This document shows, piece after piece, positions 25,154 to 34,208 of a stretch of 64,000 nucleotides of DNA (within the stretch, counting starts at the first letter, position 1; the number at the start of each line of letters is the position of its first letter). Source of the stretch: Balneola sp. (GTDB taxonomy: Bacteria; Bacteroidota; Rhodothermia; Balneolales; Balneolaceae). A program made the translations under genes and the position numbers. Below the pieces are notes generated by a model. It had not been told where the DNA came from. It saw only the letters and a program-made list of their open reading frames with translations, and ran no database searches. The stretch covers positions 430,632-494,631 of the forward strand of contig NZMW01000004.1 in the NCBI GenBank assembly GCA_002694685.1, read 5' to 3'.

Positions 25154-26416
25154 ATGATTAGTAAAAGACTAGTTCAGAATATATGCTTACTTGGAATATT
25201 AGTAGCTCTGTTATTCTCGGATATCGCCCACTCACAGGATCTTATTTTAGAAAAGATACCTTCCTGGCGATCATTCCCCGATTGTTCAGAATCAATTGAT
25301 AGCGATAAAACAGCCTGCCGAATCACGCAGAATCCCTCATTAGATGAGGCTCGAGCTTACCTTGACTCAAGTAATTATTCGATATGGAGTAATGGAAACA
25401 CGTGGTCGGCAGCCTACCGTCTTGATGATGAATCTATACAAAGTCTACAGCTAATGGGTGGAATACAGCTACCGCTTTCAAGATTTGAAAACACAGATAT
25501 CTGGGCTATTTCTCTTAACATACCCGGCTTGGATACAGCCCTGATTTCCACAAGTATTTCCTATCAAAAGGGCGCTTCATTTGTCACGGATGATGAAACC
25601 ATTCGTATATGGCGGGGCAAAAATGCCGAGGCTAAACAGGAAATTACTGAAGATCTAAACGGTATCATTAAAATCGATTCTATATGGAGTGATACGCTGA
25701 AGGAATGGCGAAAAATTTCCATTTATAAACCGAGTAAAGCACCTGAAAATGGAACATATCCGGTAGTATATTTTGCAGATGGACAAGGAGTTGGGAAATA
25801 TGCACAAATTATAGATCCACTGATTAAGTCTGGAGAGCTGCCTCCCGTTATATTAGTAGGAATATGGGGGCGACGAGGGCTGGTTAATAGTAATAAACCC
25901 TATAACCCAACCAATGATTACAGAACGGTCGAATATCATGAAGGGGTTGGTGAGTATCCGGGTGCAGACAGCCTTTTAGTTGTTAATCATCATCTGGCTC
26001 ATAAGTATTATTTTACTCATGAGGTCCCGGCAATAATAGAAGCAGAATATAATGCATCTAAAGACAGGACGTTGAGAGCGATACATGGGGTTTCAAGCGG
26101 TGCAAATTTCGCACTTCTTATTGGGCGTGAAATGCCGGATAAATTTGGCCTAATAATAGCTAATTCTTTGGGGCCTGAGACCGTAAAAAAGGAACCTGTT
26201 AAAGGATGGGAAAATGCTGCCATGCACTACCTCAGTGTTGGTCTGCTTGAGCAACAACCCATGAGATCTAATCTTGCGTCACTGTATAATTCTCTAAAAG
26301 AAAACGGAATACCTTCAATATTGAATGTATTCCCCAGCGGTCATGACTCAGCTGTTTGGGTTGCATCTTTTCCGGAAACATTAAAGTGGTGGATGAAAGA
26401 GATTAAAGATCAATAG
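25154..26416 (+). CDS. Exported esterase, enterochelin-esterase/esterase-D-like
   Basis: 420 residues with a signal peptide (LLGILVALLFSDIAHSQ). Residues 25-160 make a beta-sandwich N-domain. The C-terminal half is a PF00756-type esterase: YPVVYFADGQGVGKYAQIID, PPVILVGIWGRRG, the nucleophile elbow IHGVSSGANFALL (Ser in GVSSG) and a closing FPSGHDSAVW with the catalytic His. Such enzymes cleave siderophore, acyl or xylan-linked esters. The gene lies 18 bp after the previous hydrolase and 2 bp before the protease gene. Confidence 0.8.
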   Translation: MISKRLVQNICLLGILVALLFSDIAHSQDLILEKIPSWRSFPDCSESIDSDKTACRITQNPSLDEARAYLDSSNYSIWSNGNTWSAAYRLDDESIQSLQLMGGIQLPLSRFENTDIWAISLNIPGLDTALISTSISYQKGASFVTDDETIRIWRGKNAEAKQEITEDLNGIIKIDSIWSDTLKEWRKISIYKPSKAPENGTYPVVYFADGQGVGKYAQIIDPLIKSGELPPVILVGIWGRRGLVNSNKPYNPTNDYRTVEYHEGVGEYPGADSLLVVNHHLAHKYYFTHEVPAIIEAEYNASKDRTLRAIHGVSSGANFALLIGREMPDKFGLIIANSLGPETVKKEPVKGWENAAMHYLSVGLLEQQPMRSNLASLYNSLKENGIPSILNVFPSGHDSAVWVASFPETLKWWMKEIKDQ

Positions 26417-26418
26417 AT

Positions 26419-27630
26419 ATGTTAAGGCTAATTATTTCTGTTTTATTATTGGGTCTTTTCTCAGGGTGTGATCTGATTGATAGCGGACCTAAGAAAAATC
26501 CGGAGCCCCGTATCAGTCACCTTGATATCGAGGCTTCCGAATTACTAAGTGTAGCGGGGAATCTCATACCGATAGAAATTAGTGTGACGGGTAAATTGGA
26601 TAACGGAGAGCAGGCACAAATAGGAACCAGTTATACGTTGTATTCAAATGGCGAAGTAGTAAGTACTCCAAAAAAATTCAGTTCAGAAGTACCTGGATAT
26701 TATAGAATTCATGCTGAGTATGAAGGCATAAGTTCAGATACGTTACTTATAGAAGTGCGTCGACAACAAAAGCTTACCGAAGTAGAATTCAATATCATTT
26801 TTCACATTGTTCATGATGGTGAAGAAATAGGTGATGGATATAATGTTTCTCAGGATGTTATTGATAACCAATTGAATAAGTTAAGGCAGGTATTTAGCAA
26901 TGAATCTCTGAGTTATACTCCAAATTCTACTCCTGCTGCGATGTCTTTTAAACTTGCTACAGTCAACCCGAAAGGGGAAGAACTTGAGGAGCCTGGTATT
27001 AATAGGATCCAAAGGCCTGGTACCGAATATTCTATTTTATTTGAAGACTGGATGTGGGATCATTACTGGGATCCTGACTTCTACATCAATGTATGGATTG
27101 GAGATACAAAGAATGGATACAGTTGGGGAATTTACCCAAGGCTTAGTTGTGATAGTAACCTAGGAGGTTTGGAGTGTACCGATGATGAAACCCCTCTCAG
27201 CATTGAAGGCATTGCTCTGGAACTCGATAATCTTTGGGAAGGAAATTGGGTTTTTCCTCATGAGGTTGGTCATTACTTTGGGTTATTTCATGTATTTGGA
27301 CCCACTGCTTGTGACTCAGACACTGATTTTGCAAGCGACACAAAAGTATATGATCGGGAAGTATATGAATCAGGTTCACAAAGCACTAATCGTACATCTT
27401 GTTCTGGACAAAATTTTGTGAGCTACAACGTTATGGATTATTGGAATCAGCCGAAAGGAGGGAGGGACATAACCCATGATCAAGTAGACAGAATTAGGTA
27501 TGTAATAGAACGAGGTCGGTTCAGAGCTAGCCAAGATCCAGAAACTGGTCAGCCAAGAACTATGACTCCACCAAAGGAAAAGACTGAGAAAGTTTTACCC
27601 AAATTTCACCATAATAAAATAGCCCAGTAA
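26419..27630 (+). CDS. Lipoprotein pappalysin-like (M43) metalloprotease
   Basis: 403 residues. The lipobox LFSGC places the Cys at about residue 16. After a beta-sandwich region (about 30-120) comes an M43 cytophagalysin/pappalysin domain: NIIFHIVHDGEE, DFYINVWIGD and the zinc motif HEVGHYFGLFH (His281, Glu282, His285, His291), then a methionine turn NVMDYW. All zinc ligands are present. It is a cell-surface protease. The stop codon lies inside the left arm of the terminator that follows, and the integrated element starts just beyond. Confidence 0.88.
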   Translation: MLRLIISVLLLGLFSGCDLIDSGPKKNPEPRISHLDIEASELLSVAGNLIPIEISVTGKLDNGEQAQIGTSYTLYSNGEVVSTPKKFSSEVPGYYRIHAEYEGISSDTLLIEVRRQQKLTEVEFNIIFHIVHDGEEIGDGYNVSQDVIDNQLNKLRQVFSNESLSYTPNSTPAAMSFKLATVNPKGEELEEPGINRIQRPGTEYSILFEDWMWDHYWDPDFYINVWIGDTKNGYSWGIYPRLSCDSNLGGLECTDDETPLSIEGIALELDNLWEGNWVFPHEVGHYFGLFHVFGPTACDSDTDFASDTKVYDREVYESGSQSTNRTSCSGQNFVSYNVMDYWNQPKGGRDITHDQVDRIRYVIERGRFRASQDPETGQPRTMTPPKEKTEKVLPKFHHNKIAQ

Positions 27631-27654
27631 AAACAATGCTTTACTGGGCTATTT
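27617..27654 (+). terminator. Strong hairpin after the M43 protease gene
   Basis: Perfect 15-bp arms (27617-27631 and 27640-27654) with an 8-base loop. The left arm contains the end of the protease gene, and the right arm ends one base before the 17-bp attachment repeat. A and T tracts at both ends allow two-way termination. Confidence 0.8.
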
Positions 27655-27671
27655 GTACCCGAGAGAGGACT
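27655..27671. repeat. Left attachment site (17-bp direct repeat)
   Basis: GTACCCGAGAGAGGACT, identical to 38422-38438. Here it is not part of a full tRNA gene; it is the displaced copy of the tRNA-Leu 3' end and follows a host terminator. Confidence 0.85.
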
Positions 27672-27784
27672 CAAACAATTGAAAAGCCCTGATTAGCTTT
27701 GCCCCATTAAATAACTTCTCAACCCTCTCATAAGGCATTTATGTAATTTAATACTTTCATAAGACGTAATATTATCCCTATATT

Positions 27785-27805
27785 GTTGGTAACAAAGTTG
27801 GTAAC
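27785..27805 (+). repeat. Pair of GTTGGTAAC boxes, left end of element
   Basis: GTTGGTAAC at 27785-27793 and again at 27797-27805, exactly 12 bp apart. A similar pair is near the right end (38357) and an inverted one inside (33382). Candidate integrase arm sites or regulator sites. Confidence 0.5.
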
Positions 27806-27832
27806 ATTTGATATTCACCACACACCACCAAT

Positions 27833-28186
27833 ATGAAATACTATCACATTACAGACAGGGATATACTTTTAGTTGAGAAGATATTGGGGGAGGGGTTAAA
27901 GGCTAATGATGAAGGCCAGATCTTCCTATTTGAGAATGTAGCATTTAAAGTAAATGATGTAGTGAATAAGGTATCTGATCACATAGCAGTGAATCAGGTT
28001 TATTTAGATGAGTACGCTATTCTTGAAATAGACAGCAAAGGTTTTAAAACTGAGCTTATCCAGGACAATGTTGGAGAATTTTCAGCACGCTGGCAGTGGA
28101 TACTAGAGCAGGATTCAATTGATCCTGAATACATAGAACTTCATGGAATAGCTGAAGCCAATTATAAACCACCTTTCTACAAATAA
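27833..28186 (+). CDS. Small element protein, ADP-ribosyltransferase-like N-terminus, unknown
   Basis: 117 residues. The opening YYHITDRDILLVEKILGEGLKAND looks like the His-x-Thr start of ART-like proteins (KptA, DarT and RES domains share YH(I/V)T ... GL). The rest (DHIAVNQVYLDEYAILEIDS, GEFSARWQWILEQDSIDPEYIELHGIAE) gives no family I can name. It lies between the left attachment site and the integrase, where defence or accessory genes are often found, and ends 11 bp before the integrase. A role in NAD-dependent or RNA modification is only a suggestion. Confidence 0.5.
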   Translation: MKYYHITDRDILLVEKILGEGLKANDEGQIFLFENVAFKVNDVVNKVSDHIAVNQVYLDEYAILEIDSKGFKTELIQDNVGEFSARWQWILEQDSIDPEYIELHGIAEANYKPPFYK

Positions 28187-28197
28187 CACCACACCAC

Positions 28198-29445
28198 ATG
28201 AAAACCACTATCACGCCTTACCTACTGAAGAGAAGAAAAACAGCCGATGGCCTTTATCCTGTTTATTTAAGGATCACTCAAAACAGATCTTACTCACTCT
28301 ATTCTACTGAGATTTACATTGAGGCAAAGAGCTGGAATAAAAAAGGTAATTATACCAAACGGAACTGGATCAAAGATCATCCTTCAGCTGATGCCTGGAA
28401 TAACAAAATATTTCAAATCTGGAATGAGATAAACAGGATTATTGATGAGAATGAAGGTATTGGCAGAAAAGAGATTGTGGAAAAACTCAATGAAACTGAT
28501 GAGGCCAGCTCAATCAAAGTACATGGGTATGCTTATCAATATTCAGAGAAGCTAAAGGATGATGGAAAATTTAATCCCTATAAACAGACCAGGACTTCAG
28601 CGAATAAGTTCAAAGATTATGCTGGAGATGTTTCTTTTGATGAAGTAACACCTTACATGTTGAATGATTTTCAAACATGGCTGGCTAAAGATAAGAAGCA
28701 GGAAGATGGAACCATTGAAAAGGGCAATCATCCCAACACAATAGCCAGCAATATGGTGAAGCTAAAGGCCGTATTTAAGCAAGCTCACAGAGAGGGTATA
28801 ATTGAAGAAAATCCTTTCGATCATTCTATTTATGAACAAACAAAAGAAGTAACAACAAAGAAAAAAGCCTTATCTATTGAGCAAATTCAGAACATTGAGG
28901 CGCTTGAATTGGATGAAGGCTCACAGCTTTGGCATGTAAAAAACTACTTCATGTTTTCTTTCTGGAATGCTGGAATCAGGTTTACAGATTTAGCTCACTT
29001 GAAATGGGAAAATATCAAAGATGGCAGGTTGACCTATACAATGGGAAAGACCCGAAGAGCAAAGGATATACTTCTCACAGAACCAGCAAAGCAGATCCTG
29101 AGCCATTACGAAGATGAATCAAATAAAGATAAGGACTTCATTTTCCCAATACTTCCTGATATGAATATGACTGTTTCCGGTTATAAGAAAAAGGCTAACT
29201 CTCAGAATGTAATTGTAAACAGAAAGCTAAAGGATCTTCAAAAGATGGCTGGAATAGATACAAATATCAGTTTTCACATATCCCGGCATTCATTCGCACG
29301 CTGGGCAAAGGCTAAAGGATTGAGCCTTGATTTTATAGGTAAGGCATTAGCTCACAGTAAGAGAGCCACTACAGAGCAATATCTGGATTCACTCAGTGAA
29401 TATGATGCTGACAAAGAATTGAAAGAACTTGTTCAATCAAGATAA
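28198..29445 (+). CDS. int: Tyrosine-recombinase integrase, Bacteroidota type
   Basis: 415 residues. The first 90 residues form an arm-binding domain (TPYLLKRRKTADGLYPVYLRI ... TEIYIEAKSWNKK); about 105-210 is the SAM-like core-binding domain; the rest is catalytic. Key residues are R261 (NAGIRFTDLAHLKW), H360 and R363 (HISRHSFARWAK), H386 (KALAHSKRAT) and Y395 (EQYLDS). The set is complete, so it should be active in inserting the element into, and cutting it out of, the tRNA-Leu gene. It is placed next to the left attachment site, as is usual. Confidence 0.93.
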   Translation: MKTTITPYLLKRRKTADGLYPVYLRITQNRSYSLYSTEIYIEAKSWNKKGNYTKRNWIKDHPSADAWNNKIFQIWNEINRIIDENEGIGRKEIVEKLNETDEASSIKVHGYAYQYSEKLKDDGKFNPYKQTRTSANKFKDYAGDVSFDEVTPYMLNDFQTWLAKDKKQEDGTIEKGNHPNTIASNMVKLKAVFKQAHREGIIEENPFDHSIYEQTKEVTTKKKALSIEQIQNIEALELDEGSQLWHVKNYFMFSFWNAGIRFTDLAHLKWENIKDGRLTYTMGKTRRAKDILLTEPAKQILSHYEDESNKDKDFIFPILPDMNMTVSGYKKKANSQNVIVNRKLKDLQKMAGIDTNISFHISRHSFARWAKAKGLSLDFIGKALAHSKRATTEQYLDSLSEYDADKELKELVQSR

Positions 29446-29462
29446 TAATACTAACAAAAACA

Positions 29463-29501
29463 GAAGCCCCAGGCCAGTCGCAAAACATATCCTGAGGCTT
29501 C
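29463..29501 (+). terminator. Hairpin after the integrase gene
   Basis: Arms GAAGCCCCAGG (29463-29473) and CCTGAGGCTTC (29491-29501) pair with one mismatch. There is no long T-run, so it may be weak. Confidence 0.5.
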
Positions 29502-29529
29502 ATCATTAACCTAAAAAAGTAGATTAACA

Positions 29530-30018
29530 ATGGAAACTAAAGAAAAAGCACCAAAAAAGTTACAGCAAGTAAAAGAAGACCTTAATTCATTTGTAGAGGG
29601 CTTAAAATCACTTTCTAATGAAATGAGTGAAACTGAATTCGATAATTTCCTGGAAGAAATCATCCCCCCAATACTGGAAGACAAAACAGTATTTAGCACT
29701 TCAGTTTGGAATAAAATGGAAGTCGTTAAAATAGTGGTATTTGATTCCATACTTGATGAAAGAGGGTTAAATATAGAAGACTGCATCCGCAGCATGAGCG
29801 CTGGAGCAATCTGTTATGTGCATAATTTGCTCTACACAATGGGTGAATCTATTGACCTCATGAAGACTTACACCCCGATGGAGCCAGATCACAAAAGAAC
29901 CATTGAAAGCCTTGAGGCCAAAAAGGAAGAGTTAATGGAGTTTCTTCACAATGATTCATTTGAACGCATTCAGGATTACACATTCGAAATCAAAAAACTG
30001 AGAAAGTTAGAAGCTTAA
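29530..30018 (+). CDS. Element protein of unknown function, helical
   Basis: 162 residues, rich in Glu and Lys and predicted mostly helical (KEKAPKKLQQVKEDLNSFVEG ... TFEIKKLRKLEA), with no signal peptide or motif recognised. It starts 84 bp after the integrase and ends just before a terminator-like hairpin, so it seems to be its own unit. A DNA- or protein-binding helper protein is possible, but nothing in the sequence shows it. Confidence 0.6.
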   Translation: METKEKAPKKLQQVKEDLNSFVEGLKSLSNEMSETEFDNFLEEIIPPILEDKTVFSTSVWNKMEVVKIVVFDSILDERGLNIEDCIRSMSAGAICYVHNLLYTMGESIDLMKTYTPMEPDHKRTIESLEAKKEELMEFLHNDSFERIQDYTFEIKKLRKLEA

Positions 30019-30023
30019 TCTAA

Positions 30024-30056
30024 ATCCCCGGTACAATAGCCGGGGTTTCTTTTTAT
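30024..30056 (+). terminator. GC-rich hairpin with T-tract
   Basis: CCCCGG (30026-30031) and CCGGGG (30040-30045) close an 8-base loop, followed by TTTCTTTTT. It ends the helical-protein gene. Confidence 0.75.
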
Positions 30057-30082
30057 CAAAAAATAAATGTTTTCTCATACCA

Positions 30083-30109
30083 CCACTTTTACCACTTTCA
30101 CCACTTTTT
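30083..30109 (+). repeat. CCACTTTT iterons, left copy
   Basis: Three tandem CCACTTT-like units with a period of about 9-10 bp. The inverted equivalent is at 38268-38295, near the right end. With the helicase and primase-like genes nearby, a replication origin or partition site is a fair guess. Confidence 0.5.
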
Positions 30110-30227
30110 AAAGAGTATAGTATGTTCTAAAGGGTAAGGAGGTCGGCTTTAATATTTTAAGCCAAGTTTCTCAATGTCTATCCATAGCTTTCTATTGATG
30201 TCATTAATCAGAACAAAAGAACTAGAT

Positions 30228-30434
30228 ATGAACGAAGAAAGCCGTACTCAAAATGATAGAATTTTAAGACCTCAAGAAGCAGCAGATAAGCTGAATATAT
30301 CTTTAGCCTCTTTTTACAGGAGAATGAAAGATCCAGATTTTCCTAATAAGATAGATTTGGGACCAAGAACAGTTGGATATTTTGAATCAGATCTTGATGA
30401 GTGGGCACGCAGCAGGCAAGAGCACGCAGCATAA
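30228..30434 (+). CDS. AlpA-like excisionase/regulator
   Basis: 68 residues from the ATG at 30228; in-frame ATGs at 30174 and 30198 would add an extension without similarity. The core, RPQEAADKLNISLASFYRRMKDPDFPNKIDLGPRTVGY, is the short MerR-like HTH of AlpA/excisionase proteins, followed by a DLDEWARSRQ helix. Such proteins bend DNA for excision or activate the integrase gene. This makes it one of two excisionase-like proteins of the element. Confidence 0.8.
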   Translation: MNEESRTQNDRILRPQEAADKLNISLASFYRRMKDPDFPNKIDLGPRTVGYFESDLDEWARSRQEHAA

Positions 30435-30502
30435 GTGCTTAACACTTTGCCATATAAATATGCCTTATACAGGCTGCCACTTTAAATATATCGCATCAAG
30501 AA

Positions 30503-30808
30503 ATGGAAGATAATATTAACACAGATAATACAGTAATTGTAACAACCGAAAGCGCCTTAGAGAAGGTGTTTAGTAAGCTCTTTGACAAGAAAGTAAATGA
30601 ATCTCTTCCTGAGTTGGTGAAGGAAGCCACAGCAAAGCCCTGGCTAACAAAAGAAGAGTTGATCGACCTTACCGGGTGGAGTTCAAGAACCATTCAGCAC
30701 ATGCGGGATTCTAACCAAATCCCATATTCAAAACATGGTAGAAAAATTCTTTACCCACGTAAGGGAATCATGGAATTTTTAGAGGATCACCACATAAAGC
30801 CCTCTTAA
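30503..30808 (+). CDS. HTH_17/excisionase-like DNA-binding protein
   Basis: 101 residues. The first 45 are an acidic helical lead (TVIVTTESALEKVFSKLFD). Residues about 50-95 are an HTH_17 domain: WLTKEELIDLTGWSSRTIQHMRDSNQIPYSK, then HGRKILYPRKGIMEFLE. This type is common in Bacteroidota mobile elements directly upstream of a primase/helicase gene, as here (28 bp). Excisionase or repressor function is inferred. Confidence 0.78.
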   Translation: MEDNINTDNTVIVTTESALEKVFSKLFDKKVNESLPELVKEATAKPWLTKEELIDLTGWSSRTIQHMRDSNQIPYSKHGRKILYPRKGIMEFLEDHHIKPS

Positions 30809-30836
30809 ATAACAATCGAAATAAACTACTCAAATA

Positions 30837-32351
30837 ATGATATCACCAGATGAAATAATTGATGAAGCCCAAAGACTGGCTAGCCCAAAGCCGGTTCAGA
30901 AAGATGCTTCTTTTGTACTTAAAAACTTATTGGCACAAGTTGAAGAAATAGACTTTGATAAAGAAGCATATCCTAAAGTTGAAAAACTCAGAGCCAAGCA
31001 AAAAGATATTCATGATCCTGATGAATTAAGTGAGATTCAAAAAAAGCTGGACTCATTTAAGCTTTATCAGAAGCATTATCTGATTATAACCATAGAAAAG
31101 CTTTTAGAGGTTGCAAGGGCTAATGAATGGGATCTATGCCAAAGATTAGCAGATTATTACGTCTATAACGGCGAATATTGGCATGTACTTAATAAAGAAG
31201 AGTTGGCAGCATTCTTAGGAAATGTAGCCGAGAAGATGGGAGTTCCGAAATTCGACTCCAGGTATTACGAGTTTAAGGATAAGCTGTTCAAACAGTTTGA
31301 ATCTTCAGCGCACCTTCCGGAGCCTGAAATTGATGGAAACACTGCATTAGTTAACCTTCAAAACGGAACCTTTGAGATAACCCCTAAAGGACAGAATCTG
31401 AGGGAGTTTGATCCAGATGATTTTATGACTTACCAGCTTCCTTTTAAATACACCCCGGAGGCTTCAGCACCACTTTTTGAGAGATACCTTTCTGAAGTGT
31501 TACCAGATCAGGAGAGCCAAACTGTATTGGCTGAGTTTATGGGGTATATTTTTCTAAGAAATCTGAAACTTGAAAAAGTTCTCTTTCTTTATGGATCTGG
31601 TAGGAACGGAAAAAGCGTGATGTTTGACATCATAAAGGCTATGCTGGGAGAGAATAATATCAGTTTCTATGGCCTTCAGAACCTAACTGACGATACAAAT
31701 TATACCCGAGCCAAATTAGTAAATAAGTTGATTAATTGGGCTTCAGATGTAGGTGATAAGCTTCAAAGTAATACCTTTAAACAGCTTGCTTCAGGTGAAC
31801 CGATTGAGGCAAGACTTCCATACAAAGAGCCATTTATACTGAGGAACGTATGTAAATTTGCCTTTAACACAAATAAACTTCCTGCTGATGTTGAGCATAC
31901 AGACGCTTTCTTTGAGCGCTTCCTAATCATTCCCTTTGATCAATACATTGAGCCTGAGAGAAGAGATCCCAAGCTGGCTGAGAAAATCATATCCAATGAG
32001 CTGCCGGGTGTATTTAATTGGGTGCTGGCTGGCCTGAATAGACTGATTGAACAGGAAGGCTTTTCACATTGTGAGGCTTCAGATCAAGTTTTAAAGGACT
32101 TCAGAAAAGAATCTGACTCAGTGGCTTTATTTATGGATGATTTAGGCTATAAAGCAGATCCGGAAAGCTGGACACAGGCTAAACCAGTCTATCAGTCTTA
32201 CCGTGAATGGTGCTTTAGTGAAGGATTGAAACCACTCTCCAAAAAGAACATGCTTAAGCGCTGCGATACCTTAGGGCTTTTCACTAGTACCAAGAATGTT
32301 GGAAAGGTTATTCATATCAAAAAACACCAGGTGAATGGCCATGCTCACTAA
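30837..32351 (+). CDS. P4/D5-type primase-helicase (SF3 ATPase domain)
   Basis: 504 residues. The D5_N-like part runs to about 220 (ENDEWDLCQRLADYYVYNGE region, LVNLQNGTFEI). The SF3 ATPase follows, with Walker A GSGRNGKS (residues 253-260), the acidic NWASDVGD segment and the sensor FAFNTNKLP. The ending ERFLIIPFDQYI and a winged-helix tail (YREWCFSEGLKPLSKKNMLKR) are as in phage P4-family helicases. It would unwind the origin of the element. No primase domain is seen in it; the next gene may supply that part. Confidence 0.9.
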   Translation: MISPDEIIDEAQRLASPKPVQKDASFVLKNLLAQVEEIDFDKEAYPKVEKLRAKQKDIHDPDELSEIQKKLDSFKLYQKHYLIITIEKLLEVARANEWDLCQRLADYYVYNGEYWHVLNKEELAAFLGNVAEKMGVPKFDSRYYEFKDKLFKQFESSAHLPEPEIDGNTALVNLQNGTFEITPKGQNLREFDPDDFMTYQLPFKYTPEASAPLFERYLSEVLPDQESQTVLAEFMGYIFLRNLKLEKVLFLYGSGRNGKSVMFDIIKAMLGENNISFYGLQNLTDDTNYTRAKLVNKLINWASDVGDKLQSNTFKQLASGEPIEARLPYKEPFILRNVCKFAFNTNKLPADVEHTDAFFERFLIIPFDQYIEPERRDPKLAEKIISNELPGVFNWVLAGLNRLIEQEGFSHCEASDQVLKDFRKESDSVALFMDDLGYKADPESWTQAKPVYQSYREWCFSEGLKPLSKKNMLKRCDTLGLFTSTKNVGKVIHIKKHQVNGHAH

Positions 32352-33321
32352 AGAATACAGATATCAATTAGATCCAAGCTCAAAGAAGTTCCGATGTCCA
32401 GCATGTGAGTGCAAAAGATTTGTGAGATACGTTGACCAAGATAATGGAAGCTATCTTCCAGATGATGTTGGAAGGTGCGACAGAGAGCAAAGTTGTGGCT
32501 ATCACAAACCACCACGCCAAGCAGATGGAATTGAGCTTACTAACATGCTTTACAGTAGATCTGAGCCAACCAAAGCACCTAAAGCCAGTACATTGCCAGA
32601 TAAGTATTTGAAGCATTCTCAGGGCAATTATGAAGCCAACACACTTTTATCTTGGATGGCCTCTCTTCCAGGCTGGAGTTGGGAAATCGCCTCTTCAGTT
32701 GCTGAGCTTTATAAAGTAGGTACTTCCAAAGATGGCTGGGCAATATTCTGGCAGATTGATGAAGCTGGAAAGGTGCGATCAGGCAAAATGATGGCATATT
32801 CTGAAGATGGCCACAGATTGAAAACAGGCTATACTCAGGACTGGATACATAGCAAATTAAAGAGAACCGGCCACCTGGAAACCTTTGAGCTTGTTCAATG
32901 TTTTTACGGCCTTCACATTGTAGATGATACCAAACCAGTAGCCATTGTAGAAAGTGAGAAAACAGCTCTTATTGCCTCTCAATATCTGCCTCAGTTCCAT
33001 TGGATTGCTTCAGGCCAGCTTCATGGGATCAGTGAATATAAAATGAAGCCTTTGGCAGGAAGATCAATCACATTGTTTCCAGATATCGGGGTTTATGATC
33101 AATGGAAGGTAAAGGCTGAAGAGTTGAAGGATGTGGCCTCAATTAAGGTATCCACTTTACTGGAAACAAAAGCATCTGAGAGGCATTCGGGATATGATAT
33201 TGCAGATTATTTGATTCAATATGATCTGAGAGATTTTTCACCATACGGATGGAACCCCTGGACTGAAGAGGTTTTCGACTCGAGAGGGTATCCAAAAGAA
33301 TGGGATGATTTGAGTGTTTGA
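32335..33321 (+). CDS. DUF6371/Toprim primase-like protein
   Basis: 328 residues; its start overlaps the helicase end by 17 bp. Near the N-terminus CPACECKRF and GRCDREQSCGY give four cysteines in the spacing of a primase zinc ribbon. The centre contains VAIVESEKTALIASQYL and GRSITLFPDIGVYDQW, which have the Glu and Asp positions of a Toprim domain. This is the DUF6371 type known from Bacteroidota elements. Together with the previous gene it makes a split primase-helicase. Confidence 0.82.
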   Translation: MAMLTKEYRYQLDPSSKKFRCPACECKRFVRYVDQDNGSYLPDDVGRCDREQSCGYHKPPRQADGIELTNMLYSRSEPTKAPKASTLPDKYLKHSQGNYEANTLLSWMASLPGWSWEIASSVAELYKVGTSKDGWAIFWQIDEAGKVRSGKMMAYSEDGHRLKTGYTQDWIHSKLKRTGHLETFELVQCFYGLHIVDDTKPVAIVESEKTALIASQYLPQFHWIASGQLHGISEYKMKPLAGRSITLFPDIGVYDQWKVKAEELKDVASIKVSTLLETKASERHSGYDIADYLIQYDLRDFSPYGWNPWTEEVFDSRGYPKEWDDLSV

Positions 33322-33381
33322 GTCGTTCAACGAGCACAATAATTTTTATAAATTCAATAAAAACAATAGAAATTTAATTTT

Positions 33382-33402
33382 GTTACCAACAATGTTACCA
33401 CG
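33382..33402 (-). repeat. Inverted GTTGGTAAC box pair, internal
   Basis: GTTACCAAC at 33382-33390 and GTTACCACG at 33394-33402, 12 bp apart, opposite in direction to the pairs at the two ends. It lies 66 bp upstream of the small gene at 33468. Confidence 0.45.
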
Positions 33403-33467
33403 AATAAGCAATTTTGTAGCGTTTACAATAATCAAATCACTGAAACAATAACTAAACAAATAAAACC

Positions 33468-33638
33468 ATGAGCAAAGAAGTGATTACCACCGAGACAGAA
33501 TTAAGACGGGTTCTTAATAGCCCTTTGATCATCCCTAACAGTCCAGACCGGGCGAGACTATCCAGGCTTTACGAAGGCCGTAAAGACACTAAAGTTGAAA
33601 TAAAAGTAACACTTAAAGAGGAAAAAAAAGAGGACTAA
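33468..33638 (+). CDS. Small element protein, 56 residues, unknown
   Basis: ATG at 33468-33470, TAA at 33636-33638, two bases before the next ATG. The product (SKEVITTETELRRVLNSPLI ... VTLKEEKKED) has a strongly charged C-terminus and no known motif. The tight spacing to the next gene and an AAAACC leader support it as a real gene; it begins the right-hand module of the element. Confidence 0.5.
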   Translation: MSKEVITTETELRRVLNSPLIIPNSPDRARLSRLYEGRKDTKVEIKVTLKEEKKED

Positions 33639-33640
33639 CC

Positions 33641-34186
33641 ATGTCAACACTCAATCAGATTAGAGAAAGCATTTCAGAACAGAACGCAGCACTTAATAAA
33701 AGTGGTGAAGATTACCGGAACCAAACTAAAGAAGTAAAGGAAAGTTCAGACTTAACAGAGGGCGCTAAGAACAGGCGAGTTAATGAGCTTGAATTAGAAA
33801 GAGATCGAGAGTATAAAAAGCTTCAGGAACAGAAAGCCAATATCATTAACAACGGTATTAAATCACTTGGTAAGCGAGTTTATTCCGGTAGTGAAGTAAG
33901 CAATCCTATTGCCTTTGATCAGGCTGTTCAATCCTTCGCAAATAGCAGCGATGAGGACTTGATACGGATGCTGAAAACAGATCCAAGTGAGGAAACAAAG
34001 AGAGCTATTTATAAAGCTTCTGTTATTTCTGATAACCCCAAGTTTAAGGTTTTGGCAGAGGCTTCAGAAGTATTCCCGAAAGACAAAGAAAAGATCTCAG
34101 ATTATTTTGAGCTGCAGCAGGATTTCGGAAAATTAGAGCCAAGAACTCAAAAACTTTCAAGACGTTTATTTGGTGAAACCGCATAG
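33641..34186 (+). CDS. Element protein with N-terminal coiled coil, unknown
   Basis: 181 residues. Residues about 1-70 form a charged coiled coil (SISEQNAALNKSGEDYRNQ ... ERDREYKKLQEQKANII), then a compact helical region (IAFDQAVQSFANSSDEDLIRML). No signal peptide. The layout resembles a phage scaffold or minor structural protein but no family was recognised. It is followed by a weak terminator-like hairpin. Confidence 0.55.
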   Translation: MSTLNQIRESISEQNAALNKSGEDYRNQTKEVKESSDLTEGAKNRRVNELELERDREYKKLQEQKANIINNGIKSLGKRVYSGSEVSNPIAFDQAVQSFANSSDEDLIRMLKTDPSEETKRAIYKASVISDNPKFKVLAEASEVFPKDKEKISDYFELQQDFGKLEPRTQKLSRRLFGETA

Positions 34187-34208
34187 GCAATACTTACTGA
34201 GTGAAAGC

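Noticed and set aside
27655-27671. Fragment of a second tRNA-Leu gene
   Set aside because: Only the last 17 bases match, with no D- or anticodon arm, so it is an attachment remnant and not a gene.
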